DNA of 64,000 nucleotides from Siphonodentalium dalli (taxonomy: Eukaryota > Mollusca > Scaphopoda > Gadilida > Siphonodentaliidae). Of the stretch, positions 12,310-23,218 are shown piece by piece (within the stretch, counting starts at the first letter, position 1; each line of letters begins with the position of its first letter). Where the stretch lies: contig CP136067.1 in NCBI GenBank assembly GCA_032622095.1, positions 176,362,556 to 176,426,555 of the forward strand, read 5' to 3'. The position numbers and the translations under genes were made by a program. The notes below the pieces were generated by a model. The model saw nothing but the letters and a program-made list of their open reading frames with translations, had not been told where the DNA came from and made no database searches.

Positions 12310-13050
12310 CAGTCTGTTCTCCGGAAAACCCGCACATTGTCTGCTTATAATAGAACTTGTTTTACGTAGATTATCTGCTTAGAATCGCCTATATTTTGAG
12401 TCGACATGCTGAAAATAAGAAACTTTTAGTCACATTACCGACTCATAATGAGACGATTCTAATCAGATTATGTGGGGACACTGACACAAATAAACCAACT
12501 CACTACTTTTCATGTTAGCGCTCTTTAACAGGTGTTTTCACTATAGCTCGCGCCATAACACGAAATAACGGGTAAGAGTCCATTATCTGCTTATTTCACA
12601 ATCAAATAATCACATTATGTACCTATTTCACATTATAGGTCGATTTTGTGCGTATTTACGCGAGGATTTGTTGAATTTCGTTGGATAATCCAACATTCTC
12701 GCGCAAATACGCACGTAATCGACCTATAATGTGAAATAGGTACATAATGTGATTATTTTATTCTGAAATAGGCAGATAATGGATTCACAGTCATTATTTC
12801 GTGTTATAATGCGGGCCGCAGTGAAAATACTTGTTAAAGAGCGTACACCTGAAAAGTGATTTTGCTTATTTGTGTCATTGTCTGCACATAATCTGCTTAG
12901 TATCGCCTCACTGTGGCTCGATAATGTGATTAAAACGCTCTCATTTCAGCACATTATCGACTCAAAATGTGGCAAATCTAAGCAGATTGTCTACCTAACA
13001 GAAGTTCTATTATAAGCAGATAATGTGCTGTTTATAGGGAGAACAGGCTG
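12310..13050. mobile_element. Long imperfect foldback element with repeated internal boxes
   Basis: The left arm (12310 to about 12667) and the right arm (about 12691-13050) pair along most of their length around a short centre near 12668-12690. The outer ends read CAGTCTGTTCTCC and GGAGAACAGGCTG. Variants of the box ataatctgctta occur about seven times in both orientations (near 12337, 12368, 12582, 12768, 12888, 12976 and 13013). They resemble sub-terminal transposase-binding repeats. There is no ORF and I see no target-site duplication. The arms have diverged by many substitutions, so the element is old. Confidence 0.75.
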
Positions 13051-13383
13051 TTACACGAGGGGCGATGCATTTCACGAGAGGCGGGACAAGTCATTCGCGA
13101 CTAATTGGAAACGAGACCTCAGATACAGTGATATGGATCCACTACATCTTGTTATTCCACAAACATGTGGGCTAAACACTTGAGACCAATGTATGCATGT
13201 ATATGTTATTATGACTGGTTGGCGACATGATGACTGCTTTGAATATTATGCTCAACCTCGGTGTAAAATTAAGCAATTCGGTTGAATATAATTACCAAGA
13301 AGTTATATATAAGTAAACCATGGCCATGCTAATCAGACGTTATATATCGTATGTACATTTTAATTTGCGGTATAGCACTTTAA

Positions 13384-13834
13384 AGGTACTCAATCCGATC
13401 TTCAAAATACGCTTTAGTTATCAGAATCGATCTATTGCAACAAAATAATGCTAACAACTGTAAACTATGGTATCGAATTTCCCAAAACTTGTTATTTGTC
13501 AACATTTTGTTCAGCAAAATATGGCCGTATTATCACTTAAAGTATCAGGAAATTTGGCCGTATTATCACTTAAAATATCACGACATTTGGCCGTATATTA
13601 CCACTTGATTTTAGAGTTATCCATCTTCATCCGCAATTTGGTCACAGACCCTCCGTTTGACCGCGTGTTTCTGGACACACATCATTATACATCTCGAGAA
13701 AGAACAAACTTCAAAAATCGATATCTGATCACTCTGAGCTTTGATGTGTGGCTTCCTCGACTCGAATCAAATATTTGTTACCACCGAAGCCAAAGAAATA
13801 GTAATTTAGGAGCGTCTGATTGGGTTGAGTACCT
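13384..13834. mobile_element. Short element with inverted ends flanked by TTAA
   Basis: The left end AGGTACTCAATCCGATC and the right end GATTGGGTTGAGTACCT are imperfect inverted repeats. Both are bordered by TTAA (13380-13383 and 13835-13838), the target used by piggyBac-type elements. The ends do not start with the CC(Y) usual for that superfamily, so the assignment is tentative. The interior includes three copies of a 35-bp repeat and an unrecognised 123-codon ORF, but no transposase. Confidence 0.5.
13518..13615. repeat. Three tandem copies of a ~35-bp unit
   Basis: Units beginning tggccgtattatcacttaaa recur at about 13521, 13556 and 13590, with the third copy diverged. They lie inside the TTAA-flanked element. 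Confidence 0.75.
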
Positions 13835-13838
13835 TTAA

Positions 13839-14560
13839 GCACGACTAAGAATTGAACAGGCAATATGACATACAAGTTTTGTCCACCTTTGATATGTGGT
13901 TACTCATTTAGGACACATTGGCAAAATTTCAGAGATAACGAAGTTTTAGTTACATGTATATAATGAATGAACATTATATGTATGAATAAAATGCATTAGG
14001 TATAGTGCCCTAACCATCAACTATTTCATTTGATGAATACTTTGTCGAACTCGGCGTCTATTGTAAGTTCATCACCTGCGTTGACGATATGTAACCTTGC
14101 ACTTTTACCAGATGGCAGAGGCTCTTGAATTTACAATGGACCTGATCCGATCCACCCACAAGATGTCTTCTCGTGTTTTGGCCACTGATACATACTCTTC
14201 TTCGTTTCCATAAAAGTAAGTTAAAATTCATCCATATCAACTATCCGACCACCAAACCATTTATCGTCATAAATGGCAACAGAAAAGTCACCAGTCACCA
14301 TATGACAAAACGCGATTTTCCAAAGCTTCGAGTTGGTGGACTACGTCGGTGTTTTTCTAAAATATACAGTTTTGGTCTGTGAGACATAGTGAGCAGTATC
14401 AAATTAGTTCGGCACATTGAACGAATTATGCAATTTATCAAGACAAATAATATCATCTATATATAAATTATATAGTATTGTAATTCAATTGAGTATTTGT
14501 CACTAAAATCAAGCATTCTGATTGGCCGAGTACGGCTAACTTTCGTTTTCGATTCACCGA
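13839..14560. other. Non-coding stretch
   Basis: Two overlapping short ORFs on opposite strands (14058-14382) have no recognisable motif. The phrase agcattctgattgg at about 14512 also occurs near 22867 in a similar context, which suggests a dispersed repeat. Confidence 0.5.
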
Positions 14561-14761
14561 CATCGGCCGCTTCAGCGTGCATCAAATCTGAATGTAGCAC
14601 GGTCAAATGTAATCGGCGCAGAACGAGTAGCGAAACGAGCACACCCGCGCGTTGTTGTCTATAGATACCGTTCATCGGCCGCTTCAGCGTGCATCAAAAC
14701 TGAATGTGGTACGGTACAATTTGATCGGCGCAGAACGGAGTAGCGAAACGAGCCAACCCGC
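14561..14761. repeat. Two direct copies of a ~88-bp GC-rich unit
   Basis: Copies at 14561-14648 and 14673-14761 share catcggccgcttcagcgtgc at the start and a cgcagaacg...tagcgaaacgagc block at the end, with a few substitutions and one inserted base. The period is about 112 bp. Both are richer in GC than the surroundings. Confidence 0.85.
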
Positions 14762-14933
14762 CCCACAGGAAATGGTTACGGAGCAGTGTTCCGAGTAACG
14801 CAATGGACACACCCAATGATTTGTGCACGGTGACAACGGCGAAATGAAAGTCTCGATTCGTGTCATGAAAATGACTAAATGATACTTTTTATACAGTTTT
14901 TTTGGCAAATTCCTTGCTAGATTGAATTACAAT

Positions 14934-15079
14934 GGAGATAAACGTACCCTGTTTCGTTGTACATTCTGGGATTCGAGCATGAAAACAGTTTGTGAACTCG
15001 CCGGCAAGCCGGCTCGTTCACAAACTGTTTTCATGCTCGAATCCCAGAATGTACAACTCAACAGGGTATGTTTATCTCC
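14934..15079. repeat. 146-bp near-perfect hairpin
   Basis: Arms of about 64 bp run inward from ggagataaac and ggagataaac on the opposite strand. They meet at a GC-rich centre (gccggcaagccggc) near 15000-15017. Only a few mismatches are visible. Such a structure could be a small MITE or a cruciform-forming sequence. Confidence 0.85.
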
Positions 15080-15129
15080 TAAATAGAGCAATAATACATC
15101 TATATCATAATAATATAGAGCAATAATAA

Positions 15130-15973
15130 TTATATCATCCAAATATACGCCATTAAATACGCCAAAGAGTCTTTATTTATCTGGGACTATTTCTTTACGC
15201 GGGCAAACAACGCATAGTACGTGAAACAAGCCTTACAGAACCCTAACCCTAATTCATCAATTGGAAGCCATAGTATTTTGAGACGTAGCGTACTAAATGT
15301 AAACAGACGACAAACCAGAAGTCAAAGGTGCAATATACACCACAAATTATATTTGTACAATTGTATGCTAAACATATCGACATTGTATAATTCATTACAT
15401 TCATCAAAATTTAGATGTATTATTGCTCTATTACTATATAATTTATATAAAGATGATCTACAACTGGATCAACCACGAATTGAAGACAATAAGTGCAATA
15501 CACCACAACAATACACTGTGGCAGAGTTTACATGGGTACCATCAATGACTGGATCAACCACGAAACTTACTGGTCCCATGTTTGCCCTGCTAAACATATC
15601 GACATTGTATAATTCATTACATTCATCAAAATTTAGATGTATTATTGCTCTATTACTATATAATTTATATATAGATGATCTACAACTTGTCCCCAGTTTA
15701 TAGGATAAAACATACTTAAATCAACAAATGACATGCAAAACTAACATCGGCTTCTGTAAGGCTTGTTTCACGTACTATCATGTGTGCGTTGTTTGCCCGC
15801 GTAAAGAAATAGTCCCAGATAAATAAAGACTCTTTGGCGTATTTAATGGCGTATATTTGGATGATATAACGTTTCAAACTCTTCATTCATTTGTTGGAAA
15901 AATATTGGAAGCCATAGTATTTTGAGACGTAGCGTACGAAATGTAAACAGACGACAAACCAGAAGTCAAAGGT
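15130..15973. repeat. Composite nested repeat: inverted arms plus two pairs of direct repeats
   Basis: Inverted arms at 15130-15240 and 15752-15869 differ mainly by a 7-bp insertion in the right arm. Between them, a 100-bp segment is directly repeated at 15366-15465 and 15588-15687. A 70-bp segment is directly repeated just inside the left arm (15260-15329) and just outside the right arm (15904-15973). A 160-codon + strand ORF (15221-15703) owes its length to these repeats and is not called. Two telomere-type ccctaa units lie at 15241-15252. The arrangement suggests successive insertions or foldback-mediated duplications. Confidence 0.8.
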
Positions 15974-16887
15974 CACAGGACACTATTTCCTGTTATTAAA
16001 CGTACGTTTAATATCACAATTTATAGAATGGGTTAATTGAATGGAATAAGGGTAGGATCATGTAATAAATTATATTACTATATGGTCACATGTCACCCAT
16101 TTCTCCAGAATAAAATATGGCACAGTTCTAACATTTACGAGATTCTTCCCCCAATCATATCAAGCCTCAGACGGTCCATTCAAGCCACATACAGTGCACT
16201 GCATTGCTGTATACCCCCATACTGTTATTGTGTTGATTTTCATTGTCCCTGCTAACGACTTACAGTCCGTCCACGAATCCATCTCATCAGACTTCTTGCT
16301 GCATGCATCGTTTGATAAATAGAAGAAACTTATTGCCGACTGCAACGATGAGGCACATTTGTTAAAATCGTCTGGCACTTGAATAGAAATATTTCTACTC
16401 TTCACTGCGCCATCTGCCAGTCGTTTTGCGCTACCACCTATTCCATCACAGGGCCCTTTGTCGTGTCCGACTTCAAAATAATTCCAAAATAAGAGTGCAT
16501 TATAATAAGGTTACATCGTCCCATCGTCACCCAAGAACGATGTACATGCTTGTCATTCAAGGAGGAGATTCTGGCGACATCAAGTGTTCATCGTTTTATT
16601 AAGCCTTATATCATTTATGAAAACGAAAGATTTTACCGCGTTGTGGGCAAAAGTCTTTCTCCAAAGAACACCGTCACAATGCATCGTACGGTCTCCCGAC
16701 AAGAACGCGGTTCTCACGGTTCACAACAGATACTCCAGCAGCTTCAAACTCCGGATGCATATAGCGTAGAGAGGGTAACTCGCGTTTGAGAAGCAAATTG
16801 TCCAACAGAAGAACAATATCAGCACTATCACATATATACCACGGACGGCATAAGTGAACGATTTGATTGACTTGCAGCTGTATGACA
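15974..16887. other. Non-coding stretch
   Basis: It holds a perfect 18-bp palindrome (attaaacgtacgtttaat, about 15996-16013) and several short overlapping ORFs with no recognisable domain. Parts may belong to the same decayed retroelement as 16888-17259, but I cannot show that. Confidence 0.45.
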
Positions 16888-17259
16888 CTAACTTGAGTAT
16901 ATACTTGTCCATGCTGTGATAGATAAGTCTATAGGCCTACATGTCAAAATTCGGCGGATTATCAAAATGGTATTACTTAATTCGTATCGACTTCTGTGCC
17001 GTGGCCTCAACTCGAAAACTCTCATAACCAGAACATTCTCGGGCCACAGTTTTGGTTCAAGATGTTGTTTCATAACATTCCTGTCGGAGACATCTATTCT
17101 AAAAGAAGAATACGTTTCATATCTGGTTAAAACTTTTCCAGACATCACGACACGGGTGTCGAATGTTTCATTCAAAAATGAAGATGTCGCACACTTTATA
17201 GTTTCAGGAGAGAGAAACGTGACGCGAACACAGATCCCTGATGTGTGGTTATGACAGCT
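16888..17259 (-). pseudogene. Relic resembling a LINE ORF1/gag-like C-terminal domain
   Basis: The minus frame is open for 124 codons between an upstream stop (17260-17262) and its own stop, with no clear ATG start. It contains a segment of the form RYETYSSFRIDV followed about 15 residues later by LEPKLWPENVLVMRVFE. A pattern of S-F-x-V/I-x-V followed by L-W-P-x-x-V-x-V/M-R-x-F is one I associate with ORF1-type proteins of invertebrate non-LTR retrotransposons. No reverse transcriptase or endonuclease is adjacent, so it is at most a fragment. The overlapping + strand ORF (16916-17254) is taken as its shadow. The family name is from memory and unverified. Confidence 0.4.
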
Positions 17260-17262
17260 TTA

Positions 17263-18640
17263 AGGTTGCTCATATATAGCAGTGTTGTATCATTGCTAAA
17301 ATATAAAGTGAGGAAAACGGAGTATTGCGCGATGACTGACGTGAAACGCGTCGCGGGGAGAGAACGAGAGGTGTGGGTTCGGGGAATCTCCCACCGGGAA
17401 AATTTTGTAAAAAAAAGCCATCAAAGAGGCATTTCCTCGCGTCTCCTCATATAATCCACAAAACAATCCATCATAAATTTTCGGTCAAAAATGGTATGTA
17501 TGCAAAATTGTCTGTATAATTATATATATAGAACTGGCAGGATTTATTTGTCAACCCCCACCCCATATTTTCAAGTAGGTCAAGTAGATGCTCTTGGGAT
17601 TGGACTAACTATGTCTCATTTTGCAATATTGGAATACATTTAATGACAAAAATCTATTTTACGTTTCCGTTTGCAAAATACAGTTATACTGTTTTGTTCC
17701 ATGCATTCACACAAATCATCATTTGATTTATAATGTCCTGGAATTTCGCTCACACGTTCAACATTTCCAACAGCATGCTTTCTTTCCAGAAACATCTCAT
17801 TTGCAAATATTTGCACTTAAGCGCAAATAAATAATAAATGTGAAAAGGGCTTCCCATATATATCAGGCAACAAATTGAATGCAGACGAGAGACAATTTCG
17901 TAAATATCCGTCACTGAATGTCATCTGAACTTATTTCGACAACATCTATTTTCCGATAACGTAATCGCCCCGTGAAATTTCGTAACCTCCTTCAATAGAA
18001 TGACATTTTTCGCCTACGAAGTAACTCTGTTCAATGTGACAGTGATTGTGATTGGCTGTTATTTTTATCGCTTCCGTTTCAATGACGTCATTCGTGATTA
18101 CCAGGAAATCAAATGCGCCTTATCGTAAACAAACCTGAACATTCATATTTTGGGGAGATTTGAGTATTTATTTAAACCCAGGTAACATCATGTGTACACC
18201 ATTCAAATATTAGGAAGGTTTATCACACCCTGCTCTGTAGAATTAACGCTGTCCAGTCACCATTTCCTTCAATTCAGGAGTAGCCCCAGGGCAGTGGTCA
18301 AACGTGATTAAAAAAATCAAACCCGGAAGTAGCCATAACGATTAACGGCATATTTAAAGGTATTTATGTATAACTGGTAGATTATCATTGCGTTCAATCT
18401 TGAACTATATAACTGTAATCATGCCATCATTCTCAGAGTCTGATGATCAAGCCATATCATCATCATGTTCTCTTAGTCCAAATTATCTAAAATTTTGTCG
18501 TCAAGTTCATTAAGTTCAACAGTGAAATGACAGTCAACTACAATTCTTGAAATTGATTGTATTCATTTGATTTGATCTTTATTTTGACAACATCTGTGCA
18601 CATGAATACACAATCAAGCACTTTACTGCATACATCAATT
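17263..18640. other. Non-coding stretch, nothing recognised
   Basis: Only short ORFs without features are seen. Local A runs and a short TA tract occur near 17520. No inverted ends are found before the MITE at 18641. Confidence 0.5.
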
Positions 18641-18855
18641 TAATGCCCTAAATAATCGACTCCTTAATCACAGCAGAATTATGGGTAACTTTTCAGGATT
18701 AGGTCGGAAATATGGCTTGTTCAAGTTGTTGCCATTCATCAGCTCTCAGTGAGAGCTTTCTAATGAATGGCAACAAGCCATATTTCCGACTAAATCCTGA
18801 AAATTTTGCCATAATTCTGCTGTGGTTAAGGAGTCGATTATTTAGGACATTACTG
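18641..18855. mobile_element. TA-target foldback MITE, copy 1
   Basis: The arms taatgccctaaataatcgac and their inverse fold around a short loop near 18735-18750. The same family occurs at 25248-25419 and 30247-30459, and as a half copy at 29214-29310. This copy has lost the outermost bases of the left end but keeps the right end cattactg followed by TA. It has no coding capacity. Confidence 0.85.
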
Positions 18856-19009
18856 TATTCTCAAAATAAGTGTCCCTTTTAATGTGGTCCTCAGATGTTT
18901 ACAACGCAGTCGGAACATCGATGCAACGTGGTTGCGGATTTTATAGCACGTTGAAGGTAAAATCGAGACCGCATTGACGTTATAATGGACCGCATTGAAG
19001 ATAATATAG

Positions 19010-20053
19010 TAGAGCTGGGACGGTTATGCGGTTAACCGGTTAACCACCAACTATGGCCGTGACCGGTCACGGATTTGCCGTGGTCGGTTAACCGTAACAT
19101 CACTATTATAGTGTATGATCACTGTGATGGTCAGCTATAACTGGGTATAAGAGGGTTAATCTGTCTCCGTCAATTAAAATGAATCCGAGATTGACGGAAC
19201 AACATCAAACGCGGTGTGCCGACGTCAAAACGAAACATCAAAGGACAGCCGTCTTGTTCCCAAAGTGTATGCTTGGAGTCAGGAATGCCCTGGTTATTAT
19301 GTAAGCGGCAATGTGGGTTATCTATAGTCTGACTATAGTTTATATCAATGTTCCGATTTAATCCGATTAGGACTGATTAGGAAAACAATAAGCCCGGCGC
19401 TTTATTCGTCATCCATTGTCTACATACATGGCGACTAATTGCGTGTTTAACAAAAGCCAGTGAGTGTAATTATTTAACAGCACTGACAAGGCAGTTGTAT
19501 TTCTACTAAAACGGCATTCTGAACTCCTCGACCTGTGACCTCTGGGGGCAAACGGTGACGGAATCTGACGAGGTTTGCCGAATGCTAAAACGTATAAAAA
19601 AACGTATTATAAAGCACGTGTTTGAATATTTTGGTTTCGAGTGAATAAAGTTGACGCAGTTTGGAACTTCAAATTGGAAGACATTTTTGTTAATTGACAA
19701 GTTCCCCCTTCTGCTCCATTATGATACCCACTGTGTGTTTACATAACCAAGAGGCCAGTTCTTTGTGTTTGGCCACATGTAGGAACACATAGGTCTACGT
19801 TGTCACTGAACACGAAAAATATGTTTTTACAGTACCGGTATGTGATTATGTGTGTCATGGGTGACAACTTCTTTGTATAATGGGCAGGAGCCGTTCTCAA
19901 ACTTACCATGTCAGTGAGCATCACAATCATCGCCGTTCTGCATACTGGGCTTACCCACCCATAATAGTACCTATAATATGTGGTTAACCGGTTAATCGCG
20001 TTTTTTTGCCGTTCATAACCGGTCACGAAAAACCCATAACCGTCCCAGCTCTA
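19010..20053. mobile_element. Non-autonomous hAT element, 1.04 kb, intact ends and 8-bp TSD
   Basis: The left end TAGAGCTGGGACGGTTATG is perfectly inverted at the right end. An 8-bp duplication TAATATAG flanks the element (19002-19009 and 20054-20061). The TAG-type terminus and 8-bp duplication are diagnostic of the hAT superfamily. Sub-terminal gttaaccggttaa boxes occur near both ends. The ORFs inside (minus 19506-19700 and 19739-20026) do not resemble a transposase, so mobilisation would need an element elsewhere. Confidence 0.9.
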
Positions 20054-20061
20054 TAATATAG

Positions 20062-20804
20062 GACCAGTATACTAGGTCAGCAATCACCCATTCATGCTGT
20101 CATCTCATAAATAGTGTTACGCTATATAATTATGTTTATGTTTGTATTGTCAAATGCGGTCATCATTGCGAGATTACAAACATTGAATGGACTATTCCAT
20201 TGTGGTGCTGGTATCAGTGGGAGAATACATTGGAAGATGGATACTATTCTCATTAATGATATAAAGTTTCGCCCATTCAATTGTCGAAGCACCTCTAATT
20301 ATAGACCCAATCATATAATTTACATTGTAATTGTTAATTGAACGAGAATAGGAACAATGGATTCTGTGTGTGTTACAACCATATTTCACCATCAAGCAAA
20401 ATTGAATCTTCCTGTGTCTTTCCACGTGCTCGAAACAATACATTTTTTATCTCGCTATATCGACTCCTATATTTTTTCAACCACATCAATTAAAAAATTC
20501 ACACCGTCAGGCCATCGTTTTTAAATATACGTGCAAATTACAATTGTCATTGTTTCCCTTCGGCATTTGCAACGTTAGGGAAGTTAGGTGTGAGACACCG
20601 AGTTCCATTTTCGCCGATCATTTTCAAGTTTCGTGATATTGCGACTTTGACTTTGATAATTTGTAAAAGTCTTTAAATAGTTTGAATGGGTTTTTAATCA
20701 ACATAGTTGCTAATAATTGTGACTGTTGTGTAACTATTATCGACTTACACTTCCATAAACGATACATTTTCTCAAAAATGTACAGTTATTGTAATATTGT
20801 TATA
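20062..20804. other. Non-coding stretch, nothing recognised
   Basis: Two opposing short ORFs at 20114-20443 lack any feature I recognise. No repeats stand out. Confidence 0.5.
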
Positions 20805-20910
20805 GTACAGGGCGGATTTTCCCCAGAATTTAATAAACGTACAGACCCGAAAAACATCGTACAGGGCGGATTTTTTCTATGAAATTAATAAACGTACAGG
20901 TACGTTTATT
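20805..20910. repeat. Two-copy direct repeat with palindromic end
   Basis: gtacagggcggatttt occurs at 20805 and 20859, and aataaacgtacag at 20832 and 20887. The second copy runs straight into its own inverse gtacgtttatt, which gives a short palindrome at 20887-20910. Confidence 0.75.
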
Positions 20911-22099
20911 TGGCACGCGAGAGTAGTATTTATCGTCAACCTGCTTTGTGCTTGGGTAACCCATACCATAGGGTAGCAGAAGAGTTACACAAACTGTTAT
21001 AATACATGTAACTACAACTGGTATTACACATGTATTAACTACAGATGGGCAACTCATTGAAATACCGTAATAATTTTGAATGTCTCAAATTAAGGTGAGA
21101 ATCGGTAATCGCGAGACCTATATAAAACTTTGGCACGACCTGTTTTTCATTCGTGGCAGTTTCATTTTAGATATCCTCCAGGCAAACTAAATGGTCGTTC
21201 GCCTCAAATTGCAGGCCTGGTTACCGTTCAAAATTATGTTAAAAAATACAAAAGATGACACGATAAATGAGGTTTGATTGAGCCCTTTAAAGACATATTA
21301 TGAAACTAATAAGTTAGCATTCAGACGCTATGTCAACTGGAGGAATGTAGCATTTTAGTAACATTGCTTAAAATTCCAAGCAAATCGACCATACCACTCC
21401 ATAGAAATCATCGTCTGAACTGCTCTCAATTGCAAATATTTACTTCTCAATTCGGGACGCAACTATCTGCGATAAACTATCGAAAATGATTTCACCTTCG
21501 AGAATCACTGCAATTAATTAATATATAAGAATGACAATGTATGTTTCCAATTTGGATATAATATTTGTAAAAATAACTACTTTGAGCAAGATTATTCTCC
21601 ATTTCTATTTGATCACTCAACCACAGTGTTTCACATCACTTTAAATAAAATAAGTCAGATGATCTATTGCAATTGAGATCTAAATCTGTTTAATGACAAG
21701 TTGTGGTAATCTGACAACTTACTTAGTGATACGCTCGCTGCATGTGAGTATCAATTTCACTTATAAATTCAAATCCTGATTTTCATCTTTTTGACGACTC
21801 TTAACTCACTATTTTAACAATTGTGGTATGCCAAATTAAGAGTATTTGAGCTACCTACCGGTAGGTCTTACTAGTGGTCCGTTTCCCTGAACATCAAGTA
21901 TATCATCAAACTGCACTTCAAGTGTATCATCAAAGTGCATATCTGAAATCAGTCGTACTAGTTAGTATTTGTTGTGTAGAGTCCTTGGGTAACTGGTATT
22001 GAGATTTGTTCAAATGGGGTGACCAGGTCTAATATGGGTGGAGCCAGGAACATACATGTATGTAACTCTTTCCCTCCATAGTAATTCTTAATAGGCCAA
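20911..22099. other. Non-coding stretch, nothing recognised
   Basis: A short palindrome ctaccggtag lies near 21857. A near-repeat atcatcaaactgcactt / gtatcatcaaagtgca lies near 21900-21940. No ORF of note is seen. Confidence 0.5.
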
Positions 22100-22438
22100 T
22101 TAAGATATGGAGGGTCCTTGGATTGGATGGATGGGTCCTCCCTCTATTGTAATTTTAAAAATCTCTTCTTCTCGAGAACCATCAGGCCCATGCACCTTAT
22201 ATTTGGTATGCAGTCCTCTCCCTCTGCAAGCTGTGCATATTGGGTAAGAACTTTCATCCAATGGTTCCAGGTCGTCTTCTGTTCCACAATGTATACATAT
22301 TCTATCATTACCCGCACTATACCAAGTCAATTCTATCTTGTCTTGGCAAGATAGATTTCCCTTAATATAGACGGGTGGATAGTCAGTATCATCGTCGAAG
22401 AGATCGGTTGATCGGGGGGTTTTATAGCAGGCAGAAGG
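22100..22438 (-). pseudogene. Zinc-ribbon-like coding relic or terminal exon
   Basis: The minus frame is open for 112 codons from just inside a stop at 22439-22441. It has no in-frame ATG near its start. It includes CIHC, sixteen residues, then CTAC (CX2C-X16-CX2C), followed by RGRGLHTKYKV and an acidic tail. The regular cysteine spacing and the hydrophilic composition look like genuine protein-coding ancestry. No good splice acceptor is evident after the upstream stop. It may be the end of a transposon-borne or host protein whose other parts are lost or lie upstream on the minus strand. I do not recognise the parent protein. A + strand ORF over the same bases is treated as its shadow. Confidence 0.4.
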
Positions 22439-22441
22439 TTA

Positions 22442-23210
22442 CATGCGGTCCTGAGTGATGCTGCCATCATAGCATCAAATGTGTTGATGCATTGAGTTTT
22501 TTGTTCGCCGATATTCCCTGTGGGTGGGGTTATAATGAATGTTATGCAGTTCCCCAGACTAGATATAATGTCACAACAGAATCTATTGTGCTTTTTGTTT
22601 TTGACACTTTGACTTTAACAATTGCATTGTCGTATTGGTCGGGGAGGGGTTGCGAACTGTACAAGGACCCCCCTGAACATTTCATACACTTGGATGATAC
22701 TGGTATCCTCTGGGAGTGTTGTCCCATAAAAGAGCTTAAGAACCTTCGGCCCATCGGTGATTTGTATAATCACAAATCAGTCAAATTCCATAGTCTATAC
22801 CGCGTAACAGACAAATACTTTAATTTTATATATTTACATACTATGTGTTGTCATCACTAAATCCAGCATTCTGATTGGTCGGCGCCCACGTGGCTAGTTG
22901 CAGTTATTTCTCGGTGAATGTGCAACGCCTCATAACACCAAGCTCATAACACCATCGATACGTCATTGGGTTTGGAAAAAGGAACGCGTAATGTTTTGGG
23001 CGCATTTGGACTCGCGCAGGATTGACTTAATACATCATCGGGTTTCAATATGAAGAAAATTGTTCCTATTAACTTTTGCCAAGGGTGCTATTGGGTATTT
23101 TTGGCTGTTTTTGTCACGATACACTTTTCGATTTAAATACATTTACAAAAGTGGCTTTTTACAATGTATTACATGTACATGATGTCATCTAAATACTGTT
23201 TCTATTTCAG
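22442..23210. other. Upstream region of the TMBIM exon, probably 5' intron
   Basis: It ends in a good 3' splice site (pyrimidine-rich tactgtttctatttcag, AG at 23209-23210). Its last part is therefore likely an intron in the 5' untranslated region, and the first exon and promoter are not identified. An ORF of 122 codons (22492-22860, +) has no recognisable domain and is not called. agcattctgattgg at about 22867 matches a phrase near 14512. Confidence 0.45.
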
Positions 23211-23218
23211 AGTTAAAA

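Noticed and set aside
13467-13838. 123-codon ORF inside the TTAA-flanked element as a transposase
   Set aside because: It has no DDD-type motif or other transposase feature, and part of it is encoded by the 35-bp repeat.
15241-15252. Telomere (ccctaa repeats)
   Set aside because: Only two units are present in the interior of a repeat. It is too short to be a telomere or a telomeric scar without further evidence.
15221-15703. 160-codon + strand ORF
   Set aside because: It is built from the 100-bp direct repeats and contains the same 33-residue stretch twice. No domain is seen.
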